Origin: Haemophilus parahaemolyticus
GTDB lineage: Bacteria > Pseudomonadota > Gammaproteobacteria > Enterobacterales > Pasteurellaceae
Assembly (NCBI RefSeq): GCF_002015035.1
Contig: NZ_MUXY01000001.1
Span: 549,899 to 613,898 of the forward strand
Direction of reading: 5' to 3'
Length of the DNA stretch: 64,000 nt
A program made the translations under genes and the position numbers. The notes under the pieces are model-generated. The model saw only the letters and a program-made list of their open reading frames with translations, ran no database searches and was not told where the DNA came from. How positions within the stretch are numbered: the stretch's first letter is position 1; each line of letters starts with the position of its first letter. Shown here piece by piece: positions 52,993 through 62,120 of the stretch.

Positions 52993-55173
52993 TTAGAATT
53001 CTACTTTGGTATTAAAGATAAATTCACGCTCATAACCATAAGCTAGTGGAATGACGTTGTTGTTTAAACCTTGAGTAGAAACATAGTAGCGCTTATTGCC
53101 TAAGTTTTTACCGTTTAGCTGTAAATGCACATTTTTGCCTGCAAGCTGAGTTTGGTAAGAGATAAACGCATCGCTTACAATGGCGTGAGGTACTTTATAA
53201 GTTTCACGGTAATCAACTTGGTTGCCTGTTGCATTACGTGTGTTATATACGTTCCAAGAACCTAAATAACGTGCCCCTGCACCAATTCGCCATTGACCGT
53301 TCGCAAAATTACCTAAATCATAAGTTGCGAATACGCTTGCTTGGTGTGTTGGTACTCCCTCAAATGATTTGCCTGCTAAATAAGGTAAATTGCGGTTTTC
53401 TTTCGTTTCGGTATCTGTATAAGCATAAGTTGCCGTTACACCTAAACGATCCGTTAATTTACCGCTAATATCCCATTCCACACCACGTGACTGTACTTTA
53501 CCAATTAAATAGGTATAGTTTGTCCCGCTACGGCTTTCTGTCGCAGACATATTTTTCTTCTCAATATTAAAGAGAGCTAAGTTAGTGCTAAAATAACCGT
53601 TCTCAAATTTAGTACCCACTTCGTAAGATTCGCCCTCTTCTGGTTTTAAACCTTCTGTGACTGCCGCACGGCTTAATTGCGGACGGAATGATTGAGCATA
53701 GTTACCATACACAGACCAATCTGGCGTAAATTTATACACTAAACCACCCTGATAAAGCATTTTTCCGCCATGATCATCGGTGTATAAACGCTCTGGTGTT
53801 GTACGACCGCCACGACCAGCTTCTTGGTCGTAATACTCATAACGTAAACCGCCAGATAAAATCAATTTATCTGTTAAATAAGCAGAGTCTTGAAGATAAA
53901 CACCAATGGTTTTTAATTTCGCAAATTGGTGACCATTTGCAGCTGCTAACGGCATATTATCCGTGCTTACTTGTCCATAAACAGGATTGATAATAGAAAT
54001 TGCACTATTACTCGCTGCTTGATAGCGACCAATATCTAAATTGGTATAGCCCATATCCACACCTGTTACAATACGATGTGCAATATCGCCCGTTACCACT
54101 TCACCTACAGCATTAAAGCTTGCACTATGGTTGCGTTGTGTTGAGCCTTGAATTCCCTCAATTTGGCGCGTTGCACGGTTGTTAGCCAAGTTAATTGCCG
54201 TTACACGTGCTTGCCAATAATTGTAACTATCTTTGGTGTAAGCGTAGCTTGTATTTAATTTCCAAGCATCATTTAATTTGTGGCTAGCTTGTAACGTCAC
54301 AATATCAATTTTGCCTACCACGCTATTAAATGGTTCATCTAAACGACGCTCTACTGGAATATTGACAACCTGCCCACGCCCATTTGCTGGGGTATTGTTG
54401 GCAATAATGTAAGTACCGCGATCAAATGGGTCGGTATAATCTTGATGTTCGTAGCCTACTACGATTTCTGTTTTATCATTTGACCAAGAAAACGATGGTG
54501 CATATAAACCACGTTTGATTTTGCCAAAATTACGCCAATAATCCTTGTCATTTTGGTCATAAATAAAGCGATATGCAAAGCCATTACCTAAACCGCCCGT
54601 TGAGTCAAAATTCACACCCCAAGCATTATTTGACCCCACAGAACCACCTAATACGTGTTTCGCTTCTTGCTGTGGTTTTTTGGTTACGATATTGATAACA
54701 CCACCTGGATCTTGGATGCCGTATAACACAGAAGCAGGACCTTTTAGCACTTCAACGCGCTCTGTTGTAGCTGAAAAGTTATGCGAAGGACCTGCTACTA
54801 CACCATTACGTAAAATTGAGTTATCACGGTTTGCCCCAAAACCACGTTTTAACACCGCATCCATTAAACCACCTAAAGTATTTGCTTGAGTTGTGCCACT
54901 GACAGTTGCTAACGCTTCATCAATACTTGTTGGTTTACGATCTTCTAAAAGCTGGTTGTTTACCACATTCACGGTTTGTGGTGAGTCAATCAAAGGCGTT
55001 GCCCCTTTATTCGCAATGTTACTCACTCGAGATTGGTAACTGCCGTTGTTGATGTCTTGAGCATCAGAAGCAGATTCAGAAACAGTCACTTGTGAAAGTG
55101 ATGTGTTTTCCGCCATTGCCGCTACGGGCAATATAAATAACGAAGTGTAAACTAAAGAATGTTTAAATTTCAT
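52993..55173 (-). CDS. TonB-dependent siderophore receptor
   Basis: Outer-membrane gated barrel for ferric siderophore uptake. The 726-aa protein has a signal peptide (cleavage after AAMA), a plug domain (TPLIDSPQTVNVVNNQLLED, VEVLKGPASVLYGIQDPGGV) and a 22-strand barrel ending EREFIFNTKVEF with the terminal Phe used by the BAM complex. The plug motifs place it in the siderophore-receptor group with FhuA and FhuE; hydroxamate siderophores are plausible but not shown. No periplasmic or ABC uptake genes adjoin it. Gene is intact. A promoter and a possible Fur box lie upstream. Confidence 0.92.
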   Translation of the reverse strand: MKFKHSLVYTSLFILPVAAMAENTSLSQVTVSESASDAQDINNGSYQSRVSNIANKGATPLIDSPQTVNVVNNQLLEDRKPTSIDEALATVSGTTQANTLGGLMDAVLKRGFGANRDNSILRNGVVAGPSHNFSATTERVEVLKGPASVLYGIQDPGGVINIVTKKPQQEAKHVLGGSVGSNNAWGVNFDSTGGLGNGFAYRFIYDQNDKDYWRNFGKIKRGLYAPSFSWSNDKTEIVVGYEHQDYTDPFDRGTYIIANNTPANGRGQVVNIPVERRLDEPFNSVVGKIDIVTLQASHKLNDAWKLNTSYAYTKDSYNYWQARVTAINLANNRATRQIEGIQGSTQRNHSASFNAVGEVVTGDIAHRIVTGVDMGYTNLDIGRYQAASNSAISIINPVYGQVSTDNMPLAAANGHQFAKLKTIGVYLQDSAYLTDKLILSGGLRYEYYDQEAGRGGRTTPERLYTDDHGGKMLYQGGLVYKFTPDWSVYGNYAQSFRPQLSRAAVTEGLKPEEGESYEVGTKFENGYFSTNLALFNIEKKNMSATESRSGTNYTYLIGKVQSRGVEWDISGKLTDRLGVTATYAYTDTETKENRNLPYLAGKSFEGVPTHQASVFATYDLGNFANGQWRIGAGARYLGSWNVYNTRNATGNQVDYRETYKVPHAIVSDAFISYQTQLAGKNVHLQLNGKNLGNKRYYVSTQGLNNNVIPLAYGYEREFIFNTKVEF

Positions 55174-55220
55174 TCAGAGATTCCTGTAATAAAGACTAAA
55201 GGGAAATAAAAAACGCGGAT

Positions 55221-55271
55221 ATTATACACATAACCTAAATAAAAATCGCTCTCAAATGAAAAATATTTTTA
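55221..55271 (-). promoter_or_regulatory. Receptor promoter with possible Fur box
   Basis: On the minus strand TATAAT is at 55221-55226. TGAAAAATATTTTTA at 55257-55271 matches 11 of the 14 defined positions of the 15-base core Fur consensus and is nearly palindromic; it lies just upstream of the -35 region. The background is AT-rich, so the match is weak evidence. Confidence 0.35.
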
Positions 55272-55299
55272 TTTAATGAAATAAACACAAAAAAGAGGC

Positions 55300-56037
55300 T
55301 TACGCCCCTTTTAATTTACTTGGTAGGATAGATTGAAATAGCTCACGGCTTTTTAGCGGTTGCGAGCCAAGATAAGGTTTCAATGCAATACGGGTGAAGC
55401 GTTTTGCAGCTTGTTGGGTAGATTTATCAGAGAAATCAAGTACCTCAAAGGCAAGCAAATCTTTACCGAGAAAGCTCAAGTTATTCTGTAAAAGCGAAGC
55501 GATAAAGCCCTCATTTTCACAGAATTGATACCACATATTTGGGTCAACTTCTTCGCCTGTTGCCATACAATGGCAGAAATCAACACCATAACCTAATGCC
55601 CGTAACATTTGAAATTCAAAGGTTCGTAAAATGGGCTCAAGTTGTTCTGCATTGCTGGCTAATCGCGTAACGCACTGCAAATAATGGTTAAAAAGCTCTT
55701 GGTAAGCGGTCTGATTTTCCAACACTCTTACCAACATTTCATTTACATAAAATCCGCTATATAGTGCCATTGGCTCCATTGGTAAAGTAAGTGATGCGGC
55801 TTCTGCTTGGGTTAAGGTTTTTAAATCGCCCTTACCCGTCCAACGTAGCAACAACGGTGTGAAAGGTTGCAACAAGGCTTTTAGTGGAGAGCGAGGACGT
55901 CTCGCTCCTTTTGCCAATAGCGTCATCCGCCCGTTGTGTTCCGTGAAGAAATCAACTAACAGACTACTTTCGCTATATTCTCGCCGATGTAAGACAAACG
56001 CCCGTTGTAAGGGCTGAGCCTCAAAGTTTTTGCTCAT
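55300..56037 (-). CDS. recO: DNA repair protein RecO
   Basis: Recombination mediator that, with RecR, loads RecA onto SSB-coated single strands. The 245-aa protein has the N-terminal OB fold ([40 protein letters not shown]) and a helical C-terminal domain with HYLQCVTRL and [18 protein letters not shown]. Terminal gene of the lepA-lepB-rnc-era-recO cluster. The 46-bp gap to era contains a hairpin. Confidence 0.95.
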   Translation of the reverse strand: MSKNFEAQPLQRAFVLHRREYSESSLLVDFFTEHNGRMTLLAKGARRPRSPLKALLQPFTPLLLRWTGKGDLKTLTQAEAASLTLPMEPMALYSGFYVNEMLVRVLENQTAYQELFNHYLQCVTRLASNAEQLEPILRTFEFQMLRALGYGVDFCHCMATGEEVDPNMWYQFCENEGFIASLLQNNLSFLGKDLLAFEVLDFSDKSTQQAAKRFTRIALKPYLGSQPLKSRELFQSILPSKLKGA

Positions 56038-56056
56038 TTAATCACTAATGATAAAA

Positions 56057-56078
56057 ATGGTGGGAAAAGCCCACCTTA
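56057..56078 (-). terminator. Hairpin between era and recO
   Basis: On the minus strand GTAAGGTGGGCTTTTCCCACCATTTTT forms GGTGGG / CCCACC with a short loop and a T-run. It resembles the guaB terminator at 29076 (same GTAAGGTGGGCTTT start), so this may be a dispersed terminator-like repeat. Confidence 0.6.
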
Positions 56079-56083
56079 CAAGA

Positions 56084-56989
56084 CTATTCGTCAATATACC
56101 CCAAACTGCGCAATGCACGTTCGTCATCCGCCCAACCAGCTTTCACTTTTACCCACAACTCTAAGTGAACTTGTGCATCAAACAAACGCTCCATATCTTT
56201 ACGGGCTTCAATCCCGATAGTTTTAATTTTCTCGCCTTTCGCTCCAATGACCATTTTTTTCTGACCTTCACGCTCAACTAAAATCAAGCCATTAATAATG
56301 AAAATCCCTTTCTCATTCACTTTGAATTGTTCAATTTCTACCGTCACCGAATAAGGTAACTCTTCGCCCGTGAAACGCATCAATTTTTCGCGGATAATTT
56401 CTGATGCCATAAAGCGCTGGCTGCGGTCGGTTACATACTCCTCAGGGAAGTGATGCACGCCTTCACGTAAAGATTGACGTACAATCTTCTCAAGCAGATG
56501 GACATTTTTACCACGTTGGGCTGAAATCGGCAGGATTTCGGCAAAATCGAATTTTTGTGAAAGCTCGGTAATATGCGGCAACAATTCATCTTTTTCTTTA
56601 ATGTTATCCACTTTATTGATTGCCAACACTACAGGAGCTTTTGCCGCACGCAATTTGTTTAAGACCATCTCATCATCTTCTGTCCATTTTGTACCTTCGA
56701 CCACAAAGATAATCAAATCCACATCACCAATTGCCGAGCTTGCCGCACGATTCATCAAACGGTTGATGGCACGTTTTTCTTCAATATGCAACCCTGGTGT
56801 GTCCACATAAATGGCTTGATATGCTCCTTCGGTTTGAATCCCGACAATACGGTGGCGAGTGGTTTGGGCTTTACGCGAAGTAATAGAGATTTTTTGTCCT
56901 AAAATTTTGTTGAGTAAGGTCGATTTACCCACATTCGGGCGACCAACAATAGCAATAAAGCCACAATATGTTTTTTGATTTTCTGTCAT
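56084..56989 (-). CDS. era: GTPase Era
   Basis: Essential GTPase that binds the 3' end of 16S rRNA during 30S maturation. The 301-aa protein has G1 GRPNVGKS at residues 16-23, effector region [11 protein letters not shown]3 VDTPGLH, G4 NKVD and a C-terminal KH domain ([40 protein letters not shown]). Follows rnc in the conserved rnc-era order; the two act on the same rRNA precursor. Confidence 0.98.
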   Translation of the reverse strand: MTENQKTYCGFIAIVGRPNVGKSTLLNKILGQKISITSRKAQTTRHRIVGIQTEGAYQAIYVDTPGLHIEEKRAINRLMNRAASSAIGDVDLIIFVVEGTKWTEDDEMVLNKLRAAKAPVVLAINKVDNIKEKDELLPHITELSQKFDFAEILPISAQRGKNVHLLEKIVRQSLREGVHHFPEEYVTDRSQRFMASEIIREKLMRFTGEELPYSVTVEIEQFKVNEKGIFIINGLILVEREGQKKMVIGAKGEKIKTIGIEARKDMERLFDAQVHLELWVKVKAGWADDERALRSLGYIDE

Positions 56990-57095
56990 TTTTTGTTCCT
57001 TTTTGTAGGGTGTATGAAACTGGTTTCACGCACGCTTTTGTAAAAGCTTTTCACATTTCAACCGCTTGCGTGCGTGTATTTTTAATCCACACCCC

Positions 57096-57764
57096 CTACT
57101 TGATTAATACGTTTAACACCTTCTCTGCTGCATTCTGCTCTGCTTTACGGCGGCTTGTACCAATACCTGTAAACACCTCATCCACATTTTTCACTTTACA
57201 GGTCACCTTAAAGGTTTGGTTATGGGCTTCGCCTTTAATATCAATCACGTCATATTCAGGCAGTGGTAATTTGCGACCTTGTAAGAATTCTTGTAGGCGA
57301 GTTTTGGGATCTTTCTGTGCATCGCCTGGGCTGATCTCAGCTAAAAATGTGACATACCAGTCATTCACTTTCTGCATTGCCTGATCCATTCCTTTATCCA
57401 AATAGATTGCGGCAATAATCGCTTCCACACAGTCGGCTAAGATAGACTCGCGACGATAACCACCGCTTTTGAGTTCACCTGCGCCAAGTTTCATATAATC
57501 CCCTAGATCAAATTGACGGGCAATAATGGCTAAGGTTTGCTCTCGCACAAGTGTTGCACGCATACGGCTTAATTCGCCTTCATTCGCTTTTGGGAATTTA
57601 TCAAATAAAGCTTTGCCGATGGTAAAGTTAAGAATAGAGTCACCCAGAAATTCAAGGCGTTCATTGTTTTTTGATGCCGCACTGCGGTGCGTTAAGGCTT
57701 GAGTGAGGTAATCAAGGGTTTCAAATTGATAACCCAATTTTTTCTGTAATCGTTCTAGTTGCAT
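57096..57764 (-). CDS. rnc: Ribonuclease III
   Basis: Cleaves double-stranded RNA in rRNA precursors and many mRNAs. The 222-aa protein has the family signature [13 protein letters not shown] at residues 35-47, the second acidic cluster [16 protein letters not shown], and a C-terminal double-stranded RNA-binding domain ending [16 protein letters not shown]. Could process the arfA hairpin at 6253-6293. The 106-bp spacer to era is long for this operon and holds USS-like sequence. Confidence 0.98.
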   Translation of the reverse strand: MQLERLQKKLGYQFETLDYLTQALTHRSAASKNNERLEFLGDSILNFTIGKALFDKFPKANEGELSRMRATLVREQTLAIIARQFDLGDYMKLGAGELKSGGYRRESILADCVEAIIAAIYLDKGMDQAMQKVNDWYVTFLAEISPGDAQKDPKTRLQEFLQGRKLPLPEYDVIDIKGEAHNQTFKVTCKVKNVDEVFTGIGTSRRKAEQNAAEKVLNVLIK

Positions 57765-57845
57765 AATTTTTTGGGGTTTTCCCCATTAAAATAGAATGAA
57801 AGCGGTTAGATTTACAAAACATTTTGCAAATTCAACCGCTTGAAA

Positions 57846-58724
57846 TTATTGAATGGAAGTAAACATTCGCTCGAAACGTAAGCCTTTCGGGAATTCATTT
57901 GGTTTTTTATCTAAACTTAGCCAGAGAAATGTTGCTTTACCTACAATATTTTGTTCAGGCACAAAACCCCAGAAGCGGCTGTCTTCGCTGTTATCGCGGT
58001 TATCACCCATCACAAAATAATGCCCTTCTGGCACCACCCATTCGCCGTCAGCTTGTCCCTCTTGCTTGAAGAAATAAGGGGCATAATTAAATGGCGATGG
58101 ATTATTCAAAATCTGATGCGTTACGCTGCCAACTTCCGTTTTCTCTACCTGCATTTCGCCGTGATAGAAGAAATCAGCATTTGGTTCCACATTTTCATAT
58201 TTAAACACATTTACAGTACCATCTTTGCTGGTTACGGTAAGCGATTGGGTTACCATATCATATTTTACCGTATCGCCACCGATACCAATCACGCGTTTAA
58301 TGTAATCAACGTGCGGTTGTTTTGGAGCTTTGAACACAATAATATCGCCACGCTCTGGGTGTCCGTTCTCAATAAGCGTTTTCTGCCAAATCGGATCTTT
58401 AATGCCGTAATTAAATTTATTTACAACAAGGAAGTCACCGACACGTAAAGTTGGCTCCATTGAGCCACTTGGAATTTGGAAAGGTTCAAACACAAATGAA
58501 CGTAAAATAGTCACTAATGCCAACACGCCAAAAAGTGAACCGAAGAAATCAGTAAAGCCATTTTTCTTGCTTGGGTTAAATTTATTGTAGAACCAAAAGC
58601 CACCACAAACAACTACTAAGCCGACCAACAAAATAGAAATAGTATTCGGCAACTGCATTGAATCTAACCATTTCCAAATGCCGTATAAAATCCCGATAAA
58701 AATAATAGGGGCAATCTGTGCCAT
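57846..58724 (-). CDS. lepB: Signal peptidase I
   Basis: Removes signal peptides from secreted proteins at the periplasmic face. The 292-aa protein has two N-terminal membrane helices, the catalytic Ser88 in QIPSGSMEPT and Lys143 in DYIKRVIG, and the C-terminal box GDNRDNSEDSRFWG. It lies between lepA and rnc as usual. The spacers on both sides (57780-57845 and 58725-58814) each carry a pair of opposed uptake sequences that can pair with each other. Confidence 0.97.
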   Translation of the reverse strand: MAQIAPIIFIGILYGIWKWLDSMQLPNTISILLVGLVVVCGGFWFYNKFNPSKKNGFTDFFGSLFGVLALVTILRSFVFEPFQIPSGSMEPTLRVGDFLVVNKFNYGIKDPIWQKTLIENGHPERGDIIVFKAPKQPHVDYIKRVIGIGGDTVKYDMVTQSLTVTSKDGTVNVFKYENVEPNADFFYHGEMQVEKTEVGSVTHQILNNPSPFNYAPYFFKQEGQADGEWVVPEGHYFVMGDNRDNSEDSRFWGFVPEQNIVGKATFLWLSLDKKPNEFPKGLRFERMFTSIQ

Positions 58725-58814
58725 AACTTCTCCTTTTAGTTTAACAAGCGGTTAAATTTACAAATTCATCTGCAAATTCGACCGCTTGATTAATGCAAAA
58801 TTCCCTTTTGGGGA

Positions 58815-60614
58815 TTAATCTTTACCCACGTGCAGAATCGCCAAGAACGCCTCTTGTGGTACTTCTACGTTACCGAGAGATTTCATTCGTTTTTTACCCT
58901 CTTTTTGTTTTTGTAGAAGTTTTTTCTTACGGCTTACGTCACCACCGTAACATTTTGCCAATACGTTTTTACGCAACTGTTTTACGGTTGAACGTGCAAT
59001 AATGTGGTTGCCGATAGCTGCTTGAATCGCAATATCGAATTGTTGACGTGGAATAAGATCTTTCATTTTTTCTACCAACTCACGACCACGATATTGTGCA
59101 TTATCTTTGTGGACGATTAACGCTAATGCATCCACGCGGTCACCGTTGATCATAATATCCACACGCACCATATCCGCTGCTTGGAAGCGTTTGAAACCGT
59201 AATCCAATGAAGCATAACCACGTGAAGTTGATTTCAAACGGTCGAAGAAATCTAACACCACTTCGCCCATTGGGATTTCATAGGTTAACGCAATTTGATT
59301 GCCGTGGTAAACCATATTAGTTTGCACGCCACGTTTTTCCACGCAAAGGGTAATCACGTTGCCCAAATACTCTTGCGGCACAAGCATATTACACTCTGCA
59401 ATCGGCTCCCGAATTTCGCTAATGTTACTAATCGGTGGTAATTTCGATGGGCTATCCACATAGACAGTTTCACCATTCGTTTGCTCTACTTCATAGACTA
59501 CCGTTGGTGCCGTGGTAATGAGATCTAAATCGTATTCACGCTCTAAACGCTCTTGAATGATCTCCATATGCAACAAGCCCAAGAAACCACAACGGAAACC
59601 AAAGCCTAATGCGGTTGAATTTTCTGGCTCATAGAATAAAGAAGCATCGTTTAAGCTCAATTTACCTAACGCATCACGGAAAGCTTCGTAATCGTCTGAA
59701 CTAATAGGGAACAAGCCTGCGTAAACCTGCGGTTTGACCTTTTTAAAACCAGGTAACACTTCGGTTGCCGAATTATGGTGGTGGGTTAAAGTATCACCCA
59801 CTGGTGCACCTAAAATGTCTTTAATCGCACACACTACCCAACCTACTTCGCCCGTATTAAGTTCAGTCGTATCCACTTGTTTTGGCGTGAAAATGCCAAG
59901 GCGATCCACATTGTAAGACTGCCCCGTGCTCATCACTTTAATTTTATCGCCTTTTTTGAGCGTACCATTTTTTACACGCACAAGCGATACAACACCTAAG
60001 TAGTTATCAAACCAAGAATCAATAATCAAAGCTTGTAAAGGTGCTTCAGGATCACCCTCTGGTGCGGGGATTTTATGCACGATTTCTTCTAGTACATCTT
60101 CAATACCCACGCCTGTTTTTGCAGAACAACGCACTGCTTCCATCGCATCAATCCCAACGATGTCTTCGATCTCTTCTGCCACGCGTTCAGGATCTGCCGC
60201 AGGTAAGTCAATTTTGTTTAGAATTGGCACCACTTCCAAATCCATTTCAATCGCTGTATAGCAGTTTGCAAGCGTTTGTGCTTCTACGCCTTGCCCTGCA
60301 TCAACGACTAACAATGCACCTTCACAGGCTGCGAGTGAACGCGAAACCTCATAAGAGAAGTCTACGTGTCCTGGCGTATCGATAAAGTTTAATTGATAGG
60401 TTTCGCCGTCTTTCGCTTTATAATTTAAGGTTACACTTTGTGCTTTAATAGTAATCCCACGTTCACGCTCAAGATCCATTGAGTCTAGCACCTGTGCTTC
60501 CATCTCACGATCAGACAAACCGCCACAGGTTTGAATCAAGCGATCAGAAAGCGTAGATTTTCCGTGGTCAATGTGGGCAATAATCGAAAAGTTACGAATG
60601 TTCTTCATATTCAT
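58815..60614 (-). CDS. lepA: Elongation factor 4 (LepA)
   Basis: Ribosomal GTPase related to EF-G that affects initiation and recovery of stalled ribosomes. The 599-aa protein has the P-loop AHIDHGKST at residues 13-21, switch [14 protein letters not shown], the EF-G-like domains II, III and V, and the LepA-specific C-terminal domain ([20 protein letters not shown]). A second ATG two codons in (60608) gives MKNIRNFS, the more common family start; Shine-Dalgarno evidence does not decide. First gene of the lepA-lepB-rnc-era-recO cluster. Confidence 0.97.
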   Translation of the reverse strand: MNMKNIRNFSIIAHIDHGKSTLSDRLIQTCGGLSDREMEAQVLDSMDLERERGITIKAQSVTLNYKAKDGETYQLNFIDTPGHVDFSYEVSRSLAACEGALLVVDAGQGVEAQTLANCYTAIEMDLEVVPILNKIDLPAADPERVAEEIEDIVGIDAMEAVRCSAKTGVGIEDVLEEIVHKIPAPEGDPEAPLQALIIDSWFDNYLGVVSLVRVKNGTLKKGDKIKVMSTGQSYNVDRLGIFTPKQVDTTELNTGEVGWVVCAIKDILGAPVGDTLTHHHNSATEVLPGFKKVKPQVYAGLFPISSDDYEAFRDALGKLSLNDASLFYEPENSTALGFGFRCGFLGLLHMEIIQERLEREYDLDLITTAPTVVYEVEQTNGETVYVDSPSKLPPISNISEIREPIAECNMLVPQEYLGNVITLCVEKRGVQTNMVYHGNQIALTYEIPMGEVVLDFFDRLKSTSRGYASLDYGFKRFQAADMVRVDIMINGDRVDALALIVHKDNAQYRGRELVEKMKDLIPRQQFDIAIQAAIGNHIIARSTVKQLRKNVLAKCYGGDVSRKKKLLQKQKEGKKRMKSLGNVEVPQEAFLAILHVGKD

Positions 60615-60711
60615 CGGGCAATAAATGTCCTGTTTTTAAAAATTTAGGGAAAAATAACCGTGCAATTCTACTTGAATTTCCCAGTTATTTCAAAGGAAAT
60701 GCTTTATTTTG

Positions 60712-61266
60712 CTATTGACAATTCACCTGCCAAGCCAATCGACTAAACTCAAGTGCAAGCTCGCTTAATGCCTGTTGGTAAGCGGTTAAATTTTGCAATT
60801 TATTTGCAAAAGCAGACCGCTTGTCAGAAAACTGCATCTGTGCATAACCGCATTGCAAATCTCTCCCGCGCGAAACCTCTAACTGCACATCATTAAAACG
60901 CTCTGTTGGTGGATAAAGAACCTCACTACGCAGTTCATTTTGCTCTACTTCAACTTTGGCTTGTGTATCTACCTGCTGAGCAAACGCATTTTGACGTAAC
61001 GATGCACGATCAGCTAAACTCATCCCTTTGCTGTTTTTATCTACAAAAATCAAAATACCTTTCTGCCAATTCTCGGGATTTTTTGCGCCCTCAGCAGGCA
61101 AATAGAGCAGTTGTTGCATCTCATCAATCTGATTTTGAGTTACCTTTTCAAAACGCTGTTTCTGGAAAGTTACTGCATCAGGCAGATCAAAACCGCCCGT
61201 TTTAAACTGGCAAGCGGTCAAAAATAAGGAAAAAAGTGCAAAGCTACCCCAACGAAAAATATTCAT
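60712..61266 (-). CDS. Conserved Pasteurellaceae lipoprotein
   Basis: A 184-aa predicted lipoprotein: signal sequence ending in the lipobox LTAC with the acylated Cys at residue 19, then a soluble domain with MQQLLYLPAEGAKNPENWQK, GRDLQCGYAQMQFSD and a C-terminal helix. I do not recognise a domain with known function. Its ATG overlaps the yaaA stop (TAATG), so it is translated together with yaaA. No charged residue follows the Cys that would retain it in the inner membrane (next residue Gln), so outer-membrane location is likely. Confidence 0.8.
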   Translation of the reverse strand: MNIFRWGSFALFSLFLTACQFKTGGFDLPDAVTFQKQRFEKVTQNQIDEMQQLLYLPAEGAKNPENWQKGILIFVDKNSKGMSLADRASLRQNAFAQQVDTQAKVEVEQNELRSEVLYPPTERFNDVQLEVSRGRDLQCGYAQMQFSDKRSAFANKLQNLTAYQQALSELALEFSRLAWQVNCQ

Positions 61267-62039
61267 TACTGCTCCTCGCGTTTAAAAACCAACTCGGTTG
61301 CTGTTGAGCTCTCTTCATCAAACCAATAACCGCCATAGTTAAAGGTTTTAAGTTGTTCAATTTCAGTTGGTTGCTCAATTAAGATAAAACGCACCATCAT
61401 TCCACGGGCTTTTTTAGCATAGAATGAAATCTGTTTGAACTTGCCATTTTTCTCATCCAAGAAAACTGGTTTTACAATAGTTGCATTCAGATTTTTTGGC
61501 TTTACCGCATTATAATACTCATCTGATGCAAGATTGATCAACACGCTATCGCCTTGCTCATCAATCGCCTGTTGCAAATGCTCAGTAATAATATTACCCC
61601 AAAAAGCATAAAGATCTTTGCCTTTCGGATTCGCCAATTTCGTGCCCATTTCCAAGCGATAAGGCTGCATCAAATCAAGCGGTTTTAGCAAGCCATATAA
61701 GCCTGAAAGCATACGCAAATGTTTTTGTGCATATTCCACTTGTCCACGACTCAACGTTTCCGCTTCAAGCCCTGTGTAAACATCGCCCTTAAATGCAAAA
61801 AGTGCCGCTTTAGCGTTTGTTTCGTTATGTTCAAGCTGCCATTCGGCAAAACGTGCTACATTTAAGCTCGCCAATTTATCGCTAATCGACATCAATGAGC
61901 CTAATTCCGCAGGAGTAAATTGCTGACAAATTTCGATCAACTCTTGGCTGTAAGCGGTTAAATTTGGTTGAGAAAATGCAAATTGAGGGGCTGCTGTTTC
62001 AAAATCAAGGGTTTTCGCAGGAGAAATAATGGCAAGCAT
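61266..62039 (-). CDS. yaaA: Peroxide stress protein YaaA
   Basis: YaaA lowers free intracellular iron and so limits Fenton damage during peroxide stress in E. coli; it has a DNA-binding fold. From ATG 62039 (AAGGAA upstream) it has 257 aa: [34 protein letters not shown], the motif [20 protein letters not shown] and [17 protein letters not shown] longer frame to 62099 exists but family members begin at this Met. Pairs with the downstream lipoprotein gene. Confidence 0.95.
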   Translation of the reverse strand: MLAIISPAKTLDFETAAPQFAFSQPNLTAYSQELIEICQQFTPAELGSLMSISDKLASLNVARFAEWQLEHNETNAKAALFAFKGDVYTGLEAETLSRGQVEYAQKHLRMLSGLYGLLKPLDLMQPYRLEMGTKLANPKGKDLYAFWGNIITEHLQQAIDEQGDSVLINLASDEYYNAVKPKNLNATIVKPVFLDEKNGKFKQISFYAKKARGMMVRFILIEQPTEIEQLKTFNYGGYWFDEESSTATELVFKREEQ

Positions 62040-62120
62040 AGAAGTTCCTTTTAAAATAAAACAGCCGTGAAAGTACGGCTGTTGCATCAAATAGTTCAAG
62101 TATTTTAAAAGGTTATGGCT

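Noticed and set aside
55257..55271. Confident Fur regulation of the siderophore receptor
   Set aside because: The match is palindromic but in a very AT-rich stretch; kept only as a low-confidence site.
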